Assembly: GCF_902506095.1 (NCBI RefSeq)
Contig: NZ_LR733293.1
Location: 4,135,476-4,199,475 of the forward strand
Length of the DNA: 64,000 bases
DNA from: Arthrobacter sp. 9AX
GTDB taxonomy: Bacteria; Actinomycetota; Actinomycetes; Actinomycetales; Micrococcaceae
Reading direction: 5' to 3'
Within the stretch, counting starts at the first letter, position 1, and every line of letters starts with the position of its first letter. Made by a program: the position numbers and the translations under genes. Below the pieces are notes generated by a model. That model saw only the letters and a program-made list of their open reading frames with translations, was not told the origin of the DNA and searched no databases. Of this stretch, positions 19,684 through 27,696 are shown piece by piece.

Positions 19684-21695
19684 GCGGCAGCCCGTACGTT
19701 GACTTCCTTGTAGCCCGCGGTTCCATGGGCGGTATGTCCGGACCCGTGGAGTGCCCTTAGTCCGTTCATGATTGTGGCCAAGTCCACGAGTTCCTGCAGG
19801 AGGGCTCCCGTGACCGCAGGGATGTAGCCCGTCATGGCTACCGCCATCAATCCCACACTCAGTCCTATCCCCGTCCAAATGCTCACAAGGGCAACTGCTA
19901 TGGTGCGTTTGCCGATTTCGACTGCCAGCGCAACTCTGGATAAATCATCGAGCATCACGACAACGTCTGCTGATTCGCTGGCAGCGGTGGCACCTTTGGC
20001 CCCCATGGCGATCCCGACGTCCGCGGCGGCAAGGACAGGGGCATCGTTTATGCCGTCACCCACCATCACGACTGGGCGCTCCCGCACGGCCGCTACCGCT
20101 TTGACCTTGTCTTCGGGCAGGCAATCGGCCTGCACGTACCGGATCCCGGCCTGCTGTGCGATGTGGGCGGCGGTCCCGGCTGCGTCTCCGGTGAGCAGCA
20201 TGGTGTGTTTGACTCCGAGGTGATGCAGCCGCGCCAGTGTCTCGCCGGCCTCGGCGCGCAGGGGGTCTTTCATGATGAGGGCACCGGCATACACGCCGTT
20301 GACAGCCACATAGACAGCAAGCTCGCCGGTGTGCAAGGCCGCCTCCCGGAAGCCTGTGGATGACTTCCGGACCAGGCCTGCTTTGCCGACCACCACCCTG
20401 TCACCGCCACAGACTGCCTCCACCCCCTGCGTAGCGTGTTCGGTGGCCTGTGTTACCGGAAGGAGCTCGAGGTTGCGCAGGGCAGCGGCTTCGATGACCG
20501 AGGCCGCCAGCACATGCGACGAGTACTGTTCGGCGGAGGCAGCAAGCTGCAGGATCCGCTCGGCGTCGCTGGCTTCACCGGTGCCTGGTCCCTGGCTGGG
20601 TGCCGCTTGGATTACGTCCAGGACAGGCCGTCCGGAGGTCAAGGTTCCGGTCTTGTCAAAAACGGCCGTCCTGGCCTTGGCCAGCTGTTCGAGCGTCCGG
20701 GTGTTCTTGATGATGATGCCCTTATGCGCAGCCTGGCTGGTGCCGGCAAGGAACGCCACCGGCGCGGCGATCAGGAGCGGGCAGGGCGTTGCCACCACCA
20801 GGACCTGGGCGAAACGCACCGGATCCTGGGAGAGAAGCCACGCGGTCCCAGCCATGACGACCGCGAGCACAGTAAAGGGAATGGCGTAGCGGTCAGCGAG
20901 GCGGACCACCGGGGCCCGGCTGGAGGAAGCTTCCTCGACCAGGGCGATGATGCGGCTGTACTGGGAATCCGCGGCGGTGGCGGCGGCCCGCATCCTGACT
21001 GCCGCCTCACCGTTGACGGAGCCGCTGAGAAGCAGTTCGCCCCGTGCCCGCTCCACAGGCAGGCTTTCCCCCGTCAGGGAGGATTCATCAAGGCTGGCTT
21101 CATCTGACAGGAGGGTTCCGTCGACGGGTATCAGCTCAGAGGGCCGCACCACCAGCACGTCACCTGGGACAACGTCGCCGACTTTGACGTCTTCCAGCAC
21201 TGATCCTGTGGCTTCCCGGTGGGCGAACCGGGGGGCCCGGTCCAGCAGGGACCGGAGTTCGCGTGCAGCCCTTCCCTGCGCGAAGGTTTCCAGCGCTTCC
21301 CCGCCGGAGAGCATGAGGATCACCACCAGCGCGGCGAGGTACTCCCCCACCCAGACCGTGCTGGCGATGGCCATCAGCGCCAGGACGTCTATTCCCCATC
21401 GGCCCTCCCCCAAGGAGCGGAACATGGATACCGCACGGGTGACGGCGACGACGCAGGCATAGGCGGACGCTCCGAGCCGGACCGGCTGTTCCAGGCCGTA
21501 CTGCAGCAGAATGCCGGTCAGAAGGAGCACCAGGCACGTCACCGCCACCAGTGGGTAGAGCCGGATAAAGCCGGTAAGCCTTCCCCACGGCGGCTTTCGG
21601 ACGTCTTCGCTGCCGACGTCGGCCATGGCTGCAGGGCTGTGCCCGGCGGGCCCCGCCGGCCTTCCCTCAGGCAAAACCCGCCCATGTGGGATCAT
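19680..21695 (-). CDS. P1B-type heavy-metal ATPase with TPCP motif
   Basis: About 671 residues with the P1B layout: helices before an actuator holding LTGESLPVE, a TM6 motif VVATPCPLLIAAP, DKTGTLTSGRP, a histidine of the HP-locus type (QYSSHVLAASVI) and MVGDGINDAPVLAAADVGIAMG. There is no N-terminal metal-binding domain. TPCP in place of CPC marks the P1B-5 subgroup, linked to Ni/Fe export and often fused to a C-terminal hemerythrin domain, absent here. The ATG overlaps the PNPOx stop (ATGA at 21692-21695), so it is coupled to that gene. An alternative start is ATG 21626. Confidence 0.87.
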   Translation of the reverse strand: MIPHGRVLPEGRPAGPAGHSPAAMADVGSEDVRKPPWGRLTGFIRLYPLVAVTCLVLLLTGILLQYGLEQPVRLGASAYACVVAVTRAVSMFRSLGEGRWGIDVLALMAIASTVWVGEYLAALVVILMLSGGEALETFAQGRAARELRSLLDRAPRFAHREATGSVLEDVKVGDVVPGDVLVVRPSELIPVDGTLLSDEASLDESSLTGESLPVERARGELLLSGSVNGEAAVRMRAAATAADSQYSRIIALVEEASSSRAPVVRLADRYAIPFTVLAVVMAGTAWLLSQDPVRFAQVLVVATPCPLLIAAPVAFLAGTSQAAHKGIIIKNTRTLEQLAKARTAVFDKTGTLTSGRPVLDVIQAAPSQGPGTGEASDAERILQLAASAEQYSSHVLAASVIEAAALRNLELLPVTQATEHATQGVEAVCGGDRVVVGKAGLVRKSSTGFREAALHTGELAVYVAVNGVYAGALIMKDPLRAEAGETLARLHHLGVKHTMLLTGDAAGTAAHIAQQAGIRYVQADCLPEDKVKAVAAVRERPVVMVGDGINDAPVLAAADVGIAMGAKGATAASESADVVVMLDDLSRVALAVEIGKRTIAVALVSIWTGIGLSVGLMAVAMTGYIPAVTGALLQELVDLATIMNGLRALHGSGHTAHGTAGYKEVNVRAAA

Positions 21696-22147
21696 CCATG
21701 GCTCCACCAGGTCAAAGGCGAAGTGACCCTGAAACGCCGGCCCGTTACCGCTGTGGGAATGATCCTCACGAAGTGATCCTTTTGTCCTGCCTGCCAGGGA
21801 AAAAGAGTGAGGCCAACGCCTGCCATAAGATCCGGGGAGGGCTCAAGGACAGCAGCCTGGCCCTTCACCTCGACACTCCATGAAGTCCCCCGCTCCTGGT
21901 CCGTGCCATCAGCTTCAAAAGCGACGGCGAAGGGCCCGGTTACTGCGCGAAGCTTGGTTCCTTCTCCGGTACGAAAGACCACCGCTCCCTGATCAACCTT
22001 GTAGTTCACGGGAAAGACCTCCGGATGATCATCCACCACCACAGCGAGATGACCCACCGAAACCCCGCGCAGGAGGTCCCAGCATTCGCTGGAACTCAAG
22101 ACCTCTACAGCTGGTATTGCTTCCCCGTCCTGGGAATCGTTGCCCAT
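21692..22147 (-). CDS. PNPOx-like flavin/F420-binding split-barrel protein, copy 2
   Basis: 151 residues of the pyridoxamine-oxidase-like superfamily: SSSECWDLLRGVSVGHLAVV, FPVNYKVD, FRTGEGTKL, WSVEVKGQA, FPWQAGQKDHFVRI and TGRRF. It shares the same landmarks in the same order with the copies at 5554 and 22843. It heads an operon with the TPCP metal ATPase. A DosR-like box lies 36 bp upstream. Substrate unknown. Confidence 0.87.
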   Translation of the reverse strand: MGNDSQDGEAIPAVEVLSSSECWDLLRGVSVGHLAVVVDDHPEVFPVNYKVDQGAVVFRTGEGTKLRAVTGPFAVAFEADGTDQERGTSWSVEVKGQAAVLEPSPDLMAGVGLTLFPWQAGQKDHFVRIIPTAVTGRRFRVTSPLTWWSHG

Positions 22148-22183
22148 ACAGCTGAACGTACTGCGGCGGAAGGGGCCGCACTA

Positions 22184-22197
22184 GGGCATTTAGGCCC
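22184..22197 (-). promoter_or_regulatory. DosR-like box upstream of PNPOx copy 2
   Basis: GGGCATTTAGGCCC on the plus strand (GGGCCTAAATGCCC toward the gene), a 14-bp palindrome with intact GGG/CCC ends beginning 36 bp before the PNPOx start. Confidence 0.62.
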
Positions 22198-22223
22198 GGG
22201 GCGGGACCCGAACCGGCACCTGC

Positions 22224-22237
22224 ATGACTTTCGGCCC
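22224..22237 (+). promoter_or_regulatory. DosR-like box upstream of flavodoxin
   Basis: ATGACTTTCGGCCC, the same 14-mer as at 2729 and 19670, about 74 bp before the flavodoxin start. With the box at 22184 it serves the divergent PNPOx/flavodoxin pair. Confidence 0.6.
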
Positions 22238-22311
22238 TGCCCGGCGAAGGCCAGCAGACCCCATGCTCGAAGAGTCCAGCCATGCTACTTCCAGGAAAGG
22301 ACGCACTCAGC

Positions 22312-22776
22312 ATGAAAACTGTCATTGTGTACGACTCGGCCTTCGGCAACACGAAAGCCATCGCAGATACTCTGGTCTCACGGCTGGGAAGCAAAGCCAC
22401 CGCTGTTCCCGTGGACCGTTTCGATGCCAGACAAATCCGGGCCGGAGACCTCCTCGTTATTGGCAGCCCCATCAATGGCTGGCGCCCTACTCCCAAGATC
22501 ACGAAGGCGCTCGTCGAACTGGCAGCCCGTGGACTCAGCGGGGTAAGGGCCGCTGCCTTCGATACACGCGTCAAGCTGTTCATCCACGGGGACGCAGCCA
22601 AGAAGATAACCCGCACTCTGAAGGCCGCGGGCGCCAGCATCGTCACCGGCCCCATGGCCTTCTATGTTAAAGGAAGCGAAGGCCCCCTGCTCGGGGGCGA
22701 AACGGAGCGCGCAGCAAGCTGGGCCGGGGATCTGATCGCTTCGCTGAAGGACCGGGGCAGTCCCGGAACAGTGTGA
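22312..22776 (+). CDS. Flavodoxin-domain protein
   Basis: 154 residues of flavodoxin fold: VIVYDSAFGNTKAIA is the FMN-phosphate loop (T/S-x-T/S-G-N-T type with an Asp-Ser-Ala variant), followed by LLVIGSPINGWRPT as the second flavin loop and AAFDTRVK. It would carry FMN and act as an electron carrier. ATG 22312 is preferred over an upstream in-frame ATG because the flavodoxin strand begins directly after it. Followed by PNPOx copy 3. A DosR-like box is upstream. Confidence 0.85.
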   Translation: MKTVIVYDSAFGNTKAIADTLVSRLGSKATAVPVDRFDARQIRAGDLLVIGSPINGWRPTPKITKALVELAARGLSGVRAAAFDTRVKLFIHGDAAKKITRTLKAAGASIVTGPMAFYVKGSEGPLLGGETERAASWAGDLIASLKDRGSPGTV

Positions 22777-22793
22777 TCCCACAGACGGGTCCA

Positions 22794-22807
22794 AGGTCTT
22801 TGGGCCC
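22794..22807 (+). promoter_or_regulatory. DosR-like box upstream of PNPOx copy 3
   Basis: AGGTCTTTGGGCCC, ending 35 bp before the ATG at 22843, the same spacing as for ppsA, usp and others. Confidence 0.58.
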
Positions 22808-22842
22808 TTTTACGGAAGCAGCACCCACCATAGGATCTGGGC

Positions 22843-23313
22843 ATGACCGACAAGAATATGGTGCCAGAAGCAGAAGTTCTCGACTCAAGCGAATGCTGGA
22901 AACTGCTAGAACATACCAGCGTGGGACGCTTAGCCGTCGTCGTCGACGGCCAGCCCGATGTATTTCCGGTGAGCTTCAAGCTTGACGGCGAAGACCTCCT
23001 CTTCCGCACCGGCGAGGGGAAGAAGCTGCAGGCCATGGAAGCCAACTCGCTGGTTGCCCTGGAAGCTGACAGTGTAAGCGCCGAATTTGGCCTGGCGTGG
23101 AGCGTTGTGGTCAAAGGCAAAGCGGTCCAGGATGACGCCGCCGGGCCGGCACTGAACGAGACCCGCCGCGGGCTCTTCCCCTGGCAGGGTGTGGGCCAGG
23201 ACCATCTCATCCGGATCGTGCCACAGTCGGTGACGGGCAGGAGATTCACCCTGTCGACTGCCGGTACGTGGCGGACCCCTCTGGATGAGGCCACCCGCGC
23301 CGGGCTCGAATAG
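22843..23313 (+). CDS. PNPOx-like split-barrel protein, copy 3
   Basis: 156 residues, closely similar to the 21692-22147 protein (LDSSECWKLLEHTSVGRLAV, FPVSFKLDG, FRTGEGKKL, WSVVVKGKA, LFPWQGVGQDHLIRI, TGRRF). A flavin or F420 split barrel of unknown substrate. Lies downstream of the flavodoxin on the same strand but with its own box, so probably separately transcribed. Confidence 0.87.
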   Translation: MTDKNMVPEAEVLDSSECWKLLEHTSVGRLAVVVDGQPDVFPVSFKLDGEDLLFRTGEGKKLQAMEANSLVALEADSVSAEFGLAWSVVVKGKAVQDDAAGPALNETRRGLFPWQGVGQDHLIRIVPQSVTGRRFTLSTAGTWRTPLDEATRAGLE

Positions 23314-23339
23314 CCACGGCCGGCTCAGCTGACGGTGCC

Positions 23340-23698
23340 GACACGTGGACTGTCGCGCACTTTTTTGAAGGCTCTCCCGCCGCCTACGACATCTATCGCG
23401 CGGCAGAACATGTGGTGTCCGGACTGGGCCCGGTGGAAGTCCGCGTTACGAAGAGCCAGGTTTCTTTCCGCCGCCGGCGCGGCTTTGCATACGTCTGGCG
23501 CCCTGGCGCCTATGTAAGGTCGGCGGTTCCTGTCGTTTTGTCGCTGGCGCTGCCCTGTGAAGAGGCGTCGCCACTTTTCAAGGAGATCGCGCACCCTCCC
23601 CCGGGTTGTGGATGCACCATCTTGAGGTTCTGGACAGCAGCCAACTGGACGGTGAGGTGGCGGACTGGATCCGACGGGCCTATGAGGCTGCCGGCTAA
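23340..23698 (+). pseudogene. DUF5655-family protein, frameshifted
   Basis: Frame one reads TWTVAHFFEGSPAAYD, KSQVSFRRRRGFAYVW and LFKEIAHP, matching the DUF5655 domain. The family-like ending (LWMHHLEVLDSSQLDGEVAD, then WIRRAYEAAG and TAA at 23696) lies in another frame. The two join if one base is restored near 23605 (CCGGGTTGTGG). No ATG, GTG or TTG start is evident in the first frame after the upstream PNPOx stop, so the 5' end may also be damaged. Likely a degraded gene of about 120 residues. Confidence 0.6.
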
Positions 23699-23721
23699 AG
23701 ACGCCGGGGCAACAGGGTTTA

Positions 23722-23735
23722 GAGTCCTACGACCC
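23722..23735 (+). promoter_or_regulatory. DosR-like box upstream of GyrI-like gene
   Basis: GAGTCCTACGACCC, ending 35 bp before the ATG at 23771. It matches the 14-bp box family (GGGTCGTAGGACTC on the other strand). Confidence 0.55.
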
Positions 23736-23770
23736 TATGACACGCTGCGCCGTCGGTGCACGCTTAGGCC

Positions 23771-24244
23771 ATGACTGACGACGTTGCCCAGCACCCCAGG
23801 AAAGTCCACCTCACTCAGCAGTCCGTCGCCGTGGTTCGCGAACGCGTCCCCATGGATTCACTCACGGATTTCTTCGCCCGAGCTTTCGGAACCGTCATGG
23901 CTGCAGCTCAAAAACAGGGTGTGAACCCTGCAGGACCCCCTTTCGCGCTCTACCGGGGCACGCCCACCGACACTGTTGACGTGGAAGCTGGATTCCCGAT
24001 CACCGGTAATTTTGTCGGCGTGGAAGGAGTGGACCTGCGGACATTACCCGAAACCGATGCCCTGGAAGCTATCCATTTCGGGCCGTACGACACGCTGCAA
24101 CAGACGTACGGGGCAATCCAGCAGCAGATGGCAGCGGACGGGATGACGCCGGCCGACGTGATGTGGGAGTTTTATCTGAGTGACCCGGAGTCGGAACCCG
24201 ACCCCGCGAAGTGGCAAACACGGGTCATCTGGCCGCGTGCGTGA
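23771..24244 (+). CDS. GyrI-like effector-binding domain protein
   Basis: 157 residues with the GyrI-like/SRPBCC-type effector-binding fold: QSVAVVRERVPMDSLTDFF, GPPFALYRG, VEAGFPITG, ALEAIHFGPYDTL and a C-terminal WEFYLSDPESEPDPAKWQTR. Stand-alone GyrI domains bind small hydrophobic molecules or proteins; there is no DNA-binding domain here. A DosR-like box lies 35 bp upstream. Convergent with the second flavodoxin gene. Confidence 0.85.
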   Translation: MTDDVAQHPRKVHLTQQSVAVVRERVPMDSLTDFFARAFGTVMAAAQKQGVNPAGPPFALYRGTPTDTVDVEAGFPITGNFVGVEGVDLRTLPETDALEAIHFGPYDTLQQTYGAIQQQMAADGMTPADVMWEFYLSDPESEPDPAKWQTRVIWPRA

Positions 24245-24286
24245 CTGACCATCACAGACACCCCCGCCCCCGAAAGTACCTGTGTA

Positions 24287-24859
24287 CTAACTGCCATAGG
24301 AGGGGCGTACTGAACTGGGGGCGGCTTGCTGCAGCTTGTGTCCCAGGGTCCGGCCCCACACACGCGCGCGCTCCAATTCCCCGGGCAGGAGCTGGTTCTG
24401 GCCGGTCACGGGGAAGCTCTCCGGCTCGGCGAGCCTGCGCAGGCCCTTTTGTTCGAGTTTCCGCATGATTCCCTTGGAGGCATGGCCTGTGAGGAGTTCG
24501 GGGGCGTCATAGCGGGTGTCGAAAGAAGTGGCCCATGCGGTTCGGGGGTCCAGCGAGGTCAGCCACTCACGCAACCAGGGTCCCTCGGCGCCGGGGTCGA
24601 CCTCCTCACCGGCGGAAACCGCTCCCTTCACTCCGGCCTCGCGTAGTTGCGGACGGCTTAATCCGTGGCCGTGAGTGGGTCCCCCGGCCACAATCAGTGC
24701 AATGCCGGCCAGATTCTCCCGCTGGACATCCGCCGCGCGGACAACCACTGCATCAACAGATTCCCGAAGCCCCTCCGCGACAGCATTCGCTACCTCATGG
24801 GTGTTGCCGTAGATCGACTCATAGACGACCAAAGCGTGTGTTGCTTTACTGTTTTCCAT
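24287..24859 (-). CDS. Flavodoxin family protein
   Basis: 190 residues. ALVVYESIYGNTHEVANAVA is a good flavodoxin FMN-phosphate loop, followed by ALIVAGGPTHGHGLSRP as the second flavin loop and a long tail. Likely an FMN electron carrier or NADPH-dependent reductase. It follows the 24862-25197 gene by two bases, so it shares that promoter and its DosR-like box. Confidence 0.85.
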   Translation of the reverse strand: MENSKATHALVVYESIYGNTHEVANAVAEGLRESVDAVVVRAADVQRENLAGIALIVAGGPTHGHGLSRPQLREAGVKGAVSAGEEVDPGAEGPWLREWLTSLDPRTAWATSFDTRYDAPELLTGHASKGIMRKLEQKGLRRLAEPESFPVTGQNQLLPGELERARVWGRTLGHKLQQAAPSSVRPSYGS

Positions 24860-24861
24860 GT

Positions 24862-25197
24862 TTAGACTGCCTCTGCTTGAGCACCGTCATGGCGCGTGAA
24901 AGTCAGGTCCCAAGGTTTCCGGCCGCTGCTGGTTTGCGACCACCCGTCCCGGGCTATCTGCTGGCGGAGCTCGGCGAGGCTTGCCTCCATCCCCGGGGCC
25001 CATTGTTCTTCGGGAGGGGTGGCTCCCAAAGATGGCCCCGGAAAAGTGTCGCTGACATAGAGCCGTGGATTGCTATCCGTCTTCCCAACAAACCTCAGCT
25101 GCGTCCGTCCGTATTGGGAGCCGAGTGTGAGGAGGATGCGGGCCCACCAGGAGATGGACGCAGCATCCTCGAGCTCAATTTGCAGTGTTTCTTCCAT
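24862..25197 (-). CDS. Conserved hypothetical protein, 111 aa
   Basis: No family recognised. A small soluble protein with an acidic N-terminus (METTL-type start reading MEETLQIELEDAASISWWA), then RTQLRFVGKTDSNPRLYVSD, and a helix near the C-terminus. No membrane segment or metal motif. It is two bases upstream of the flavodoxin gene, and the box at 25234 starts 36 bp before its ATG, so it is a candidate member of the putative DosR-like regulon. Confidence 0.65.
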   Translation of the reverse strand: MEETLQIELEDAASISWWARILLTLGSQYGRTQLRFVGKTDSNPRLYVSDTFPGPSLGATPPEEQWAPGMEASLAELRQQIARDGWSQTSSGRKPWDLTFTRHDGAQAEAV

Positions 25198-25233
25198 GGA
25201 AACACCCTAGAAAACGGACGTCAGGCCAAACTA

Positions 25234-25247
25234 GAGACTTAGGTCAT
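25234..25247 (-). promoter_or_regulatory. DosR-like box upstream of 111-aa gene / flavodoxin
   Basis: GAGACTTAGGTCAT on the plus strand (ATGACCTAAGTCTC toward the genes), starting 36 bp before the start codon at 25197. Confidence 0.5.
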
Positions 25248-25319
25248 CTCTTCCCCAGGTAGGGAGGACGCTGTGCGGCCCGAAAACGGGGTCCAACGGC
25301 ACTACCGACCCGGCACTGG

Positions 25320-26120
25320 GTGCAGGACACTTCGTTCATGCCTGAAGTTGAACCGTTTGCGCCACACCAGTCAGACTCTTTGGCCAGCCTTCATCCGTGG
25401 AAGCCACTTTTCCGGTGGGCAGGGTTTGCTTCAATCTTTTTCGTGCTCCTGCTGATCGCCGCACTGATACTTGACTTCCTCGCGCCTCCGCCGGTGCACG
25501 GAGGGGCGGAAACCCTGAACTTTATTGCCGCCAACAAGGTGAACTACATTGCGGAGCAAATTCTGTGGATCCTGCCCAACATCCTTCCGGTGTTGGTCTT
25601 TGCCGCCCTCTTTGTCGCCCTTGCCCCCACGCAAAGAAGCCTCGCGCTGATTGCCCTCATTTTTGGTGCCCTGCCGTGGGCGCTTATCCTGGCCGTCCCC
25701 GTCAGCAGCCGCGGATCGCTTAATCTTGTCTATCTCAGTGACCGCTACATGGAGGCGGCCACTGAAGAGGGACGCAGAATATATGCCACCGCCGCCGAGG
25801 CAATGATCGCCGAGAACAACACCCCCGCGATCGTAGGAACCTTTTCAGCGTTCGGAATTCTGCTGATGGCAATTGCGATGAGCAAGGGGCCCAAGACCCT
25901 CTTCCCCCGGTGGGTTGCCTGGGTGGGGGTCGCAACAGGGGCCCTGGGCGTGGCAAGCGAAATCCTCCGCCATGCCGTCCCTGAGTTTTATTGGGGCTAC
26001 GGCATCCTGCTCTGGGCTTGGTTTATTGCAGTCGGTATTGCCCTGATCCGGCTGTCCGCGCAAAGAACGGGCGGTAAATCATCAGGGCAAGCCCCACAAA
26101 CAGCAGGGCGAAGGCCATGA
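25320..26120 (+). CDS. Multi-pass membrane protein, DUF4386-like
   Basis: About 266 residues and six or so hydrophobic helices (FASIFFVLLLIAALILDFL, LPVLVFAALFVAL, IFGALPWALILAVPV, then three C-terminal helices). A central soluble segment (LVYLSDRYMEAATEEGRR) resembles one in the 39129-39860 protein, suggesting paralogues. Start is GTG 25320 or ATG 25338; neither has a strong ribosome site. Its last 98 bases overlap the 3' end of the convergent gene at 26023-26928. Confidence 0.7.
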   Translation: MQDTSFMPEVEPFAPHQSDSLASLHPWKPLFRWAGFASIFFVLLLIAALILDFLAPPPVHGGAETLNFIAANKVNYIAEQILWILPNILPVLVFAALFVALAPTQRSLALIALIFGALPWALILAVPVSSRGSLNLVYLSDRYMEAATEEGRRIYATAAEAMIAENNTPAIVGTFSAFGILLMAIAMSKGPKTLFPRWVAWVGVATGALGVASEILRHAVPEFYWGYGILLWAWFIAVGIALIRLSAQRTGGKSSGQAPQTAGRRP

Positions 26121-26928
26121 ACGCAGCCATCAGCGTAAGCGACGCATCCGGGTCTTCCTTGACGAACATGACCACGGCCATGGACGCCACCGATGCGGCC
26201 AGGAACGCGTAGCCGGTCAGCAGCGGATACATAATCTTCAAGGCCCACTTCGCACCCAGGAGCAAGCCAACACCTGATGCCACGGCCACGGGCACAATGA
26301 TTCCAAGGTCCATCAACTTCACCATCCAAAAGGGAGTGGGGCTGGACGAATACTCGGTCAATGCAGCGGGGTTGGCCCACGCCGTGAGCAGGGACCGCAG
26401 ATGCTGGCCCACCACCAGAAACGCCGCCACCAGCAGCAGCGAAACGCCGGCTGTTGTTCGGACTGCGCCAGGAGGGGAAGGCAGCTCCCGGGGGACTGCA
26501 AGAAGCGATAGAACAACCGCGGCCTCGGCAAGGACAAAGACGGCCAACAGCAGCGGGAACCAATACTCCACATTCCCCGGAAGCCGAAGATACTCCTGCC
26601 CGATAACCACCTGCGCATAGGTGTAGATGGCATAGACGCCAATGCCGCTGCCAAGAAGCCGCCCGGCAGGCTGGTCGCGGAAGACGAGCGCTGCGGCCAG
26701 GATCGTGGCCGGGAAAACGACGAAGAGCGCTGCGGCGTCACTGCCCAGCAATTGGTTGATTGTCGTATCCGAGGTCCGGTACTGCATGAAGCCGAAGCCC
26801 AACGGCCCCACCAGCGATGCAGCGGCCATGCCCAATCCCAAGAAAACCAGAACAAGCGCCAGCGCCTGTCTCATTATCTGCTGCCGTCTCCGGGCTTTCC
26901 CTGTAGCTAAACCGACAGTGTCATTCAT
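26023..26928 (-). CDS. Integral membrane protein, unknown function
   Basis: 301 residues, eight or more predicted helices (LALVLVFLGLGMAAASLV, ALFVVFPATILAAALVF, WFPLLLAVFVLAEAAVVLSL and others). ATG 26928 follows GGAGGTG at good spacing; the upstream in-frame extension is not needed. No transporter signature is recognised. It converges on, and overlaps by 98 bp, the gene at 25320-26120. A palindrome GAGCCAAAAGGCTC lies 51 bp upstream. Confidence 0.75.
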   Translation of the reverse strand: MNDTVGLATGKARRRQQIMRQALALVLVFLGLGMAAASLVGPLGFGFMQYRTSDTTINQLLGSDAAALFVVFPATILAAALVFRDQPAGRLLGSGIGVYAIYTYAQVVIGQEYLRLPGNVEYWFPLLLAVFVLAEAAVVLSLLAVPRELPSPPGAVRTTAGVSLLLVAAFLVVGQHLRSLLTAWANPAALTEYSSSPTPFWMVKLMDLGIIVPVAVASGVGLLLGAKWALKIMYPLLTGYAFLAASVASMAVVMFVKEDPDASLTLMAAFMAFALLFVGLALMIYRPFFARTAGSGQYRLQ

Positions 26929-27028
26929 TGATAGCACCTCCAGCAGCGAGGATAGGCAGGGGCATTCAGCACCGGATAGAGCCAAAAGGCTCTGAAAATT
27001 CCCGGAAGGCCCGCTGCCGGGTTTGCCG

Positions 27029-27541
27029 CTACCCGCTGGCTCCCGGCTGCTCCGCGTTTCCGCTGTGGTCCCTGCCGATGGCATCCCCCTGCAAACGCGT
27101 GTCAGGAGGCAGCCCGCCGGGCTCAACTGCAGCTGGCTGCGAGAGCATGCTCCGCAACTCCTCCAGCAGCTCAAGCTGCTGGCTGTTGATGGCCATCAGC
27201 CGGTCAATTTCCAATTTTGACTGCACATCCGTCTCGTAGTCGTGCCGTGCCATGGCCGCCGCAATCGCGTCCTGGCGCTTGGCGGCAATCAAGAGGATGG
27301 CGCCCTGAAGTCCGGCCAGCATCGAGAGAAAAAGGTTGAGGAGGATGTAGGGATACGGGTCCCAAGCGGCCTCCGATGCCAGGACAAACGAATTGACCAT
27401 GGCCCATCCCGCCATGAACGCGATAAAAAGGCCCACAAAGGTCCAGCTGCCCATCCCGTTGCGGAGGACGTCTGCCGCCCGCTCACCCCGGTTTAAGCCC
27501 TCCTTGTGCCGCGCATGCCAAGTACTTCTTCGCTCGCTCAT
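27029..27541 (-). CDS. DUF1003 membrane protein
   Basis: 170 residues with the DUF1003 pattern: GERAADVLRNGMGSWTFVG, a first helix, DPYPYILLNLFLSMLAGLQ in a second helix and AAKRQDA, followed by a polar C-terminus with a coiled-coil-like stretch (DRLMAINSQQLELLEELRSM). Function unknown; related proteins are linked to membrane-associated Mg transport clusters in some bacteria. ATG 27541 is used because DUF1003 proteins start close before this motif. A DosR-like box lies 88 bp upstream. Confidence 0.85.
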   Translation of the reverse strand: MSERRSTWHARHKEGLNRGERAADVLRNGMGSWTFVGLFIAFMAGWAMVNSFVLASEAAWDPYPYILLNLFLSMLAGLQGAILLIAAKRQDAIAAAMARHDYETDVQSKLEIDRLMAINSQQLELLEELRSMLSQPAAVEPGGLPPDTRLQGDAIGRDHSGNAEQPGASG

Positions 27542-27628
27542 GTGCCTAGGGTATTGGCACCTGGAACCCGGCTCCCCAACTGCATAAAACCAAGGGCGCC
27601 GCCAGCTTATCCGGGGAGTAACCATTGC

Positions 27629-27642
27629 GGGACTTTGGCCCC
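27629..27642. promoter_or_regulatory. DosR-like box in DUF1003 / DUF1508 divergent region
   Basis: GGGACTTTGGCCCC, with strong GGG and CCC ends. It lies 88 bp from the DUF1003 start and 154 bp before the DUF1508 gene. Confidence 0.6.
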
Positions 27643-27696
27643 TAATGACTGGCCCTGCCCTCTGGCAGGGTAGAGGGGAGCTACGAAGAATGCACC

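Noticed and set aside
26978-26993. AGAGCC-AAAA-GGCTCT palindrome upstream of the 26928 start
   Set aside because: Could be a box variant (GAGCCAAAAGGCTC) or a weak terminator of the DUF1003 gene; it lacks GGG/CCC ends and a T-tract, so it was not assigned.
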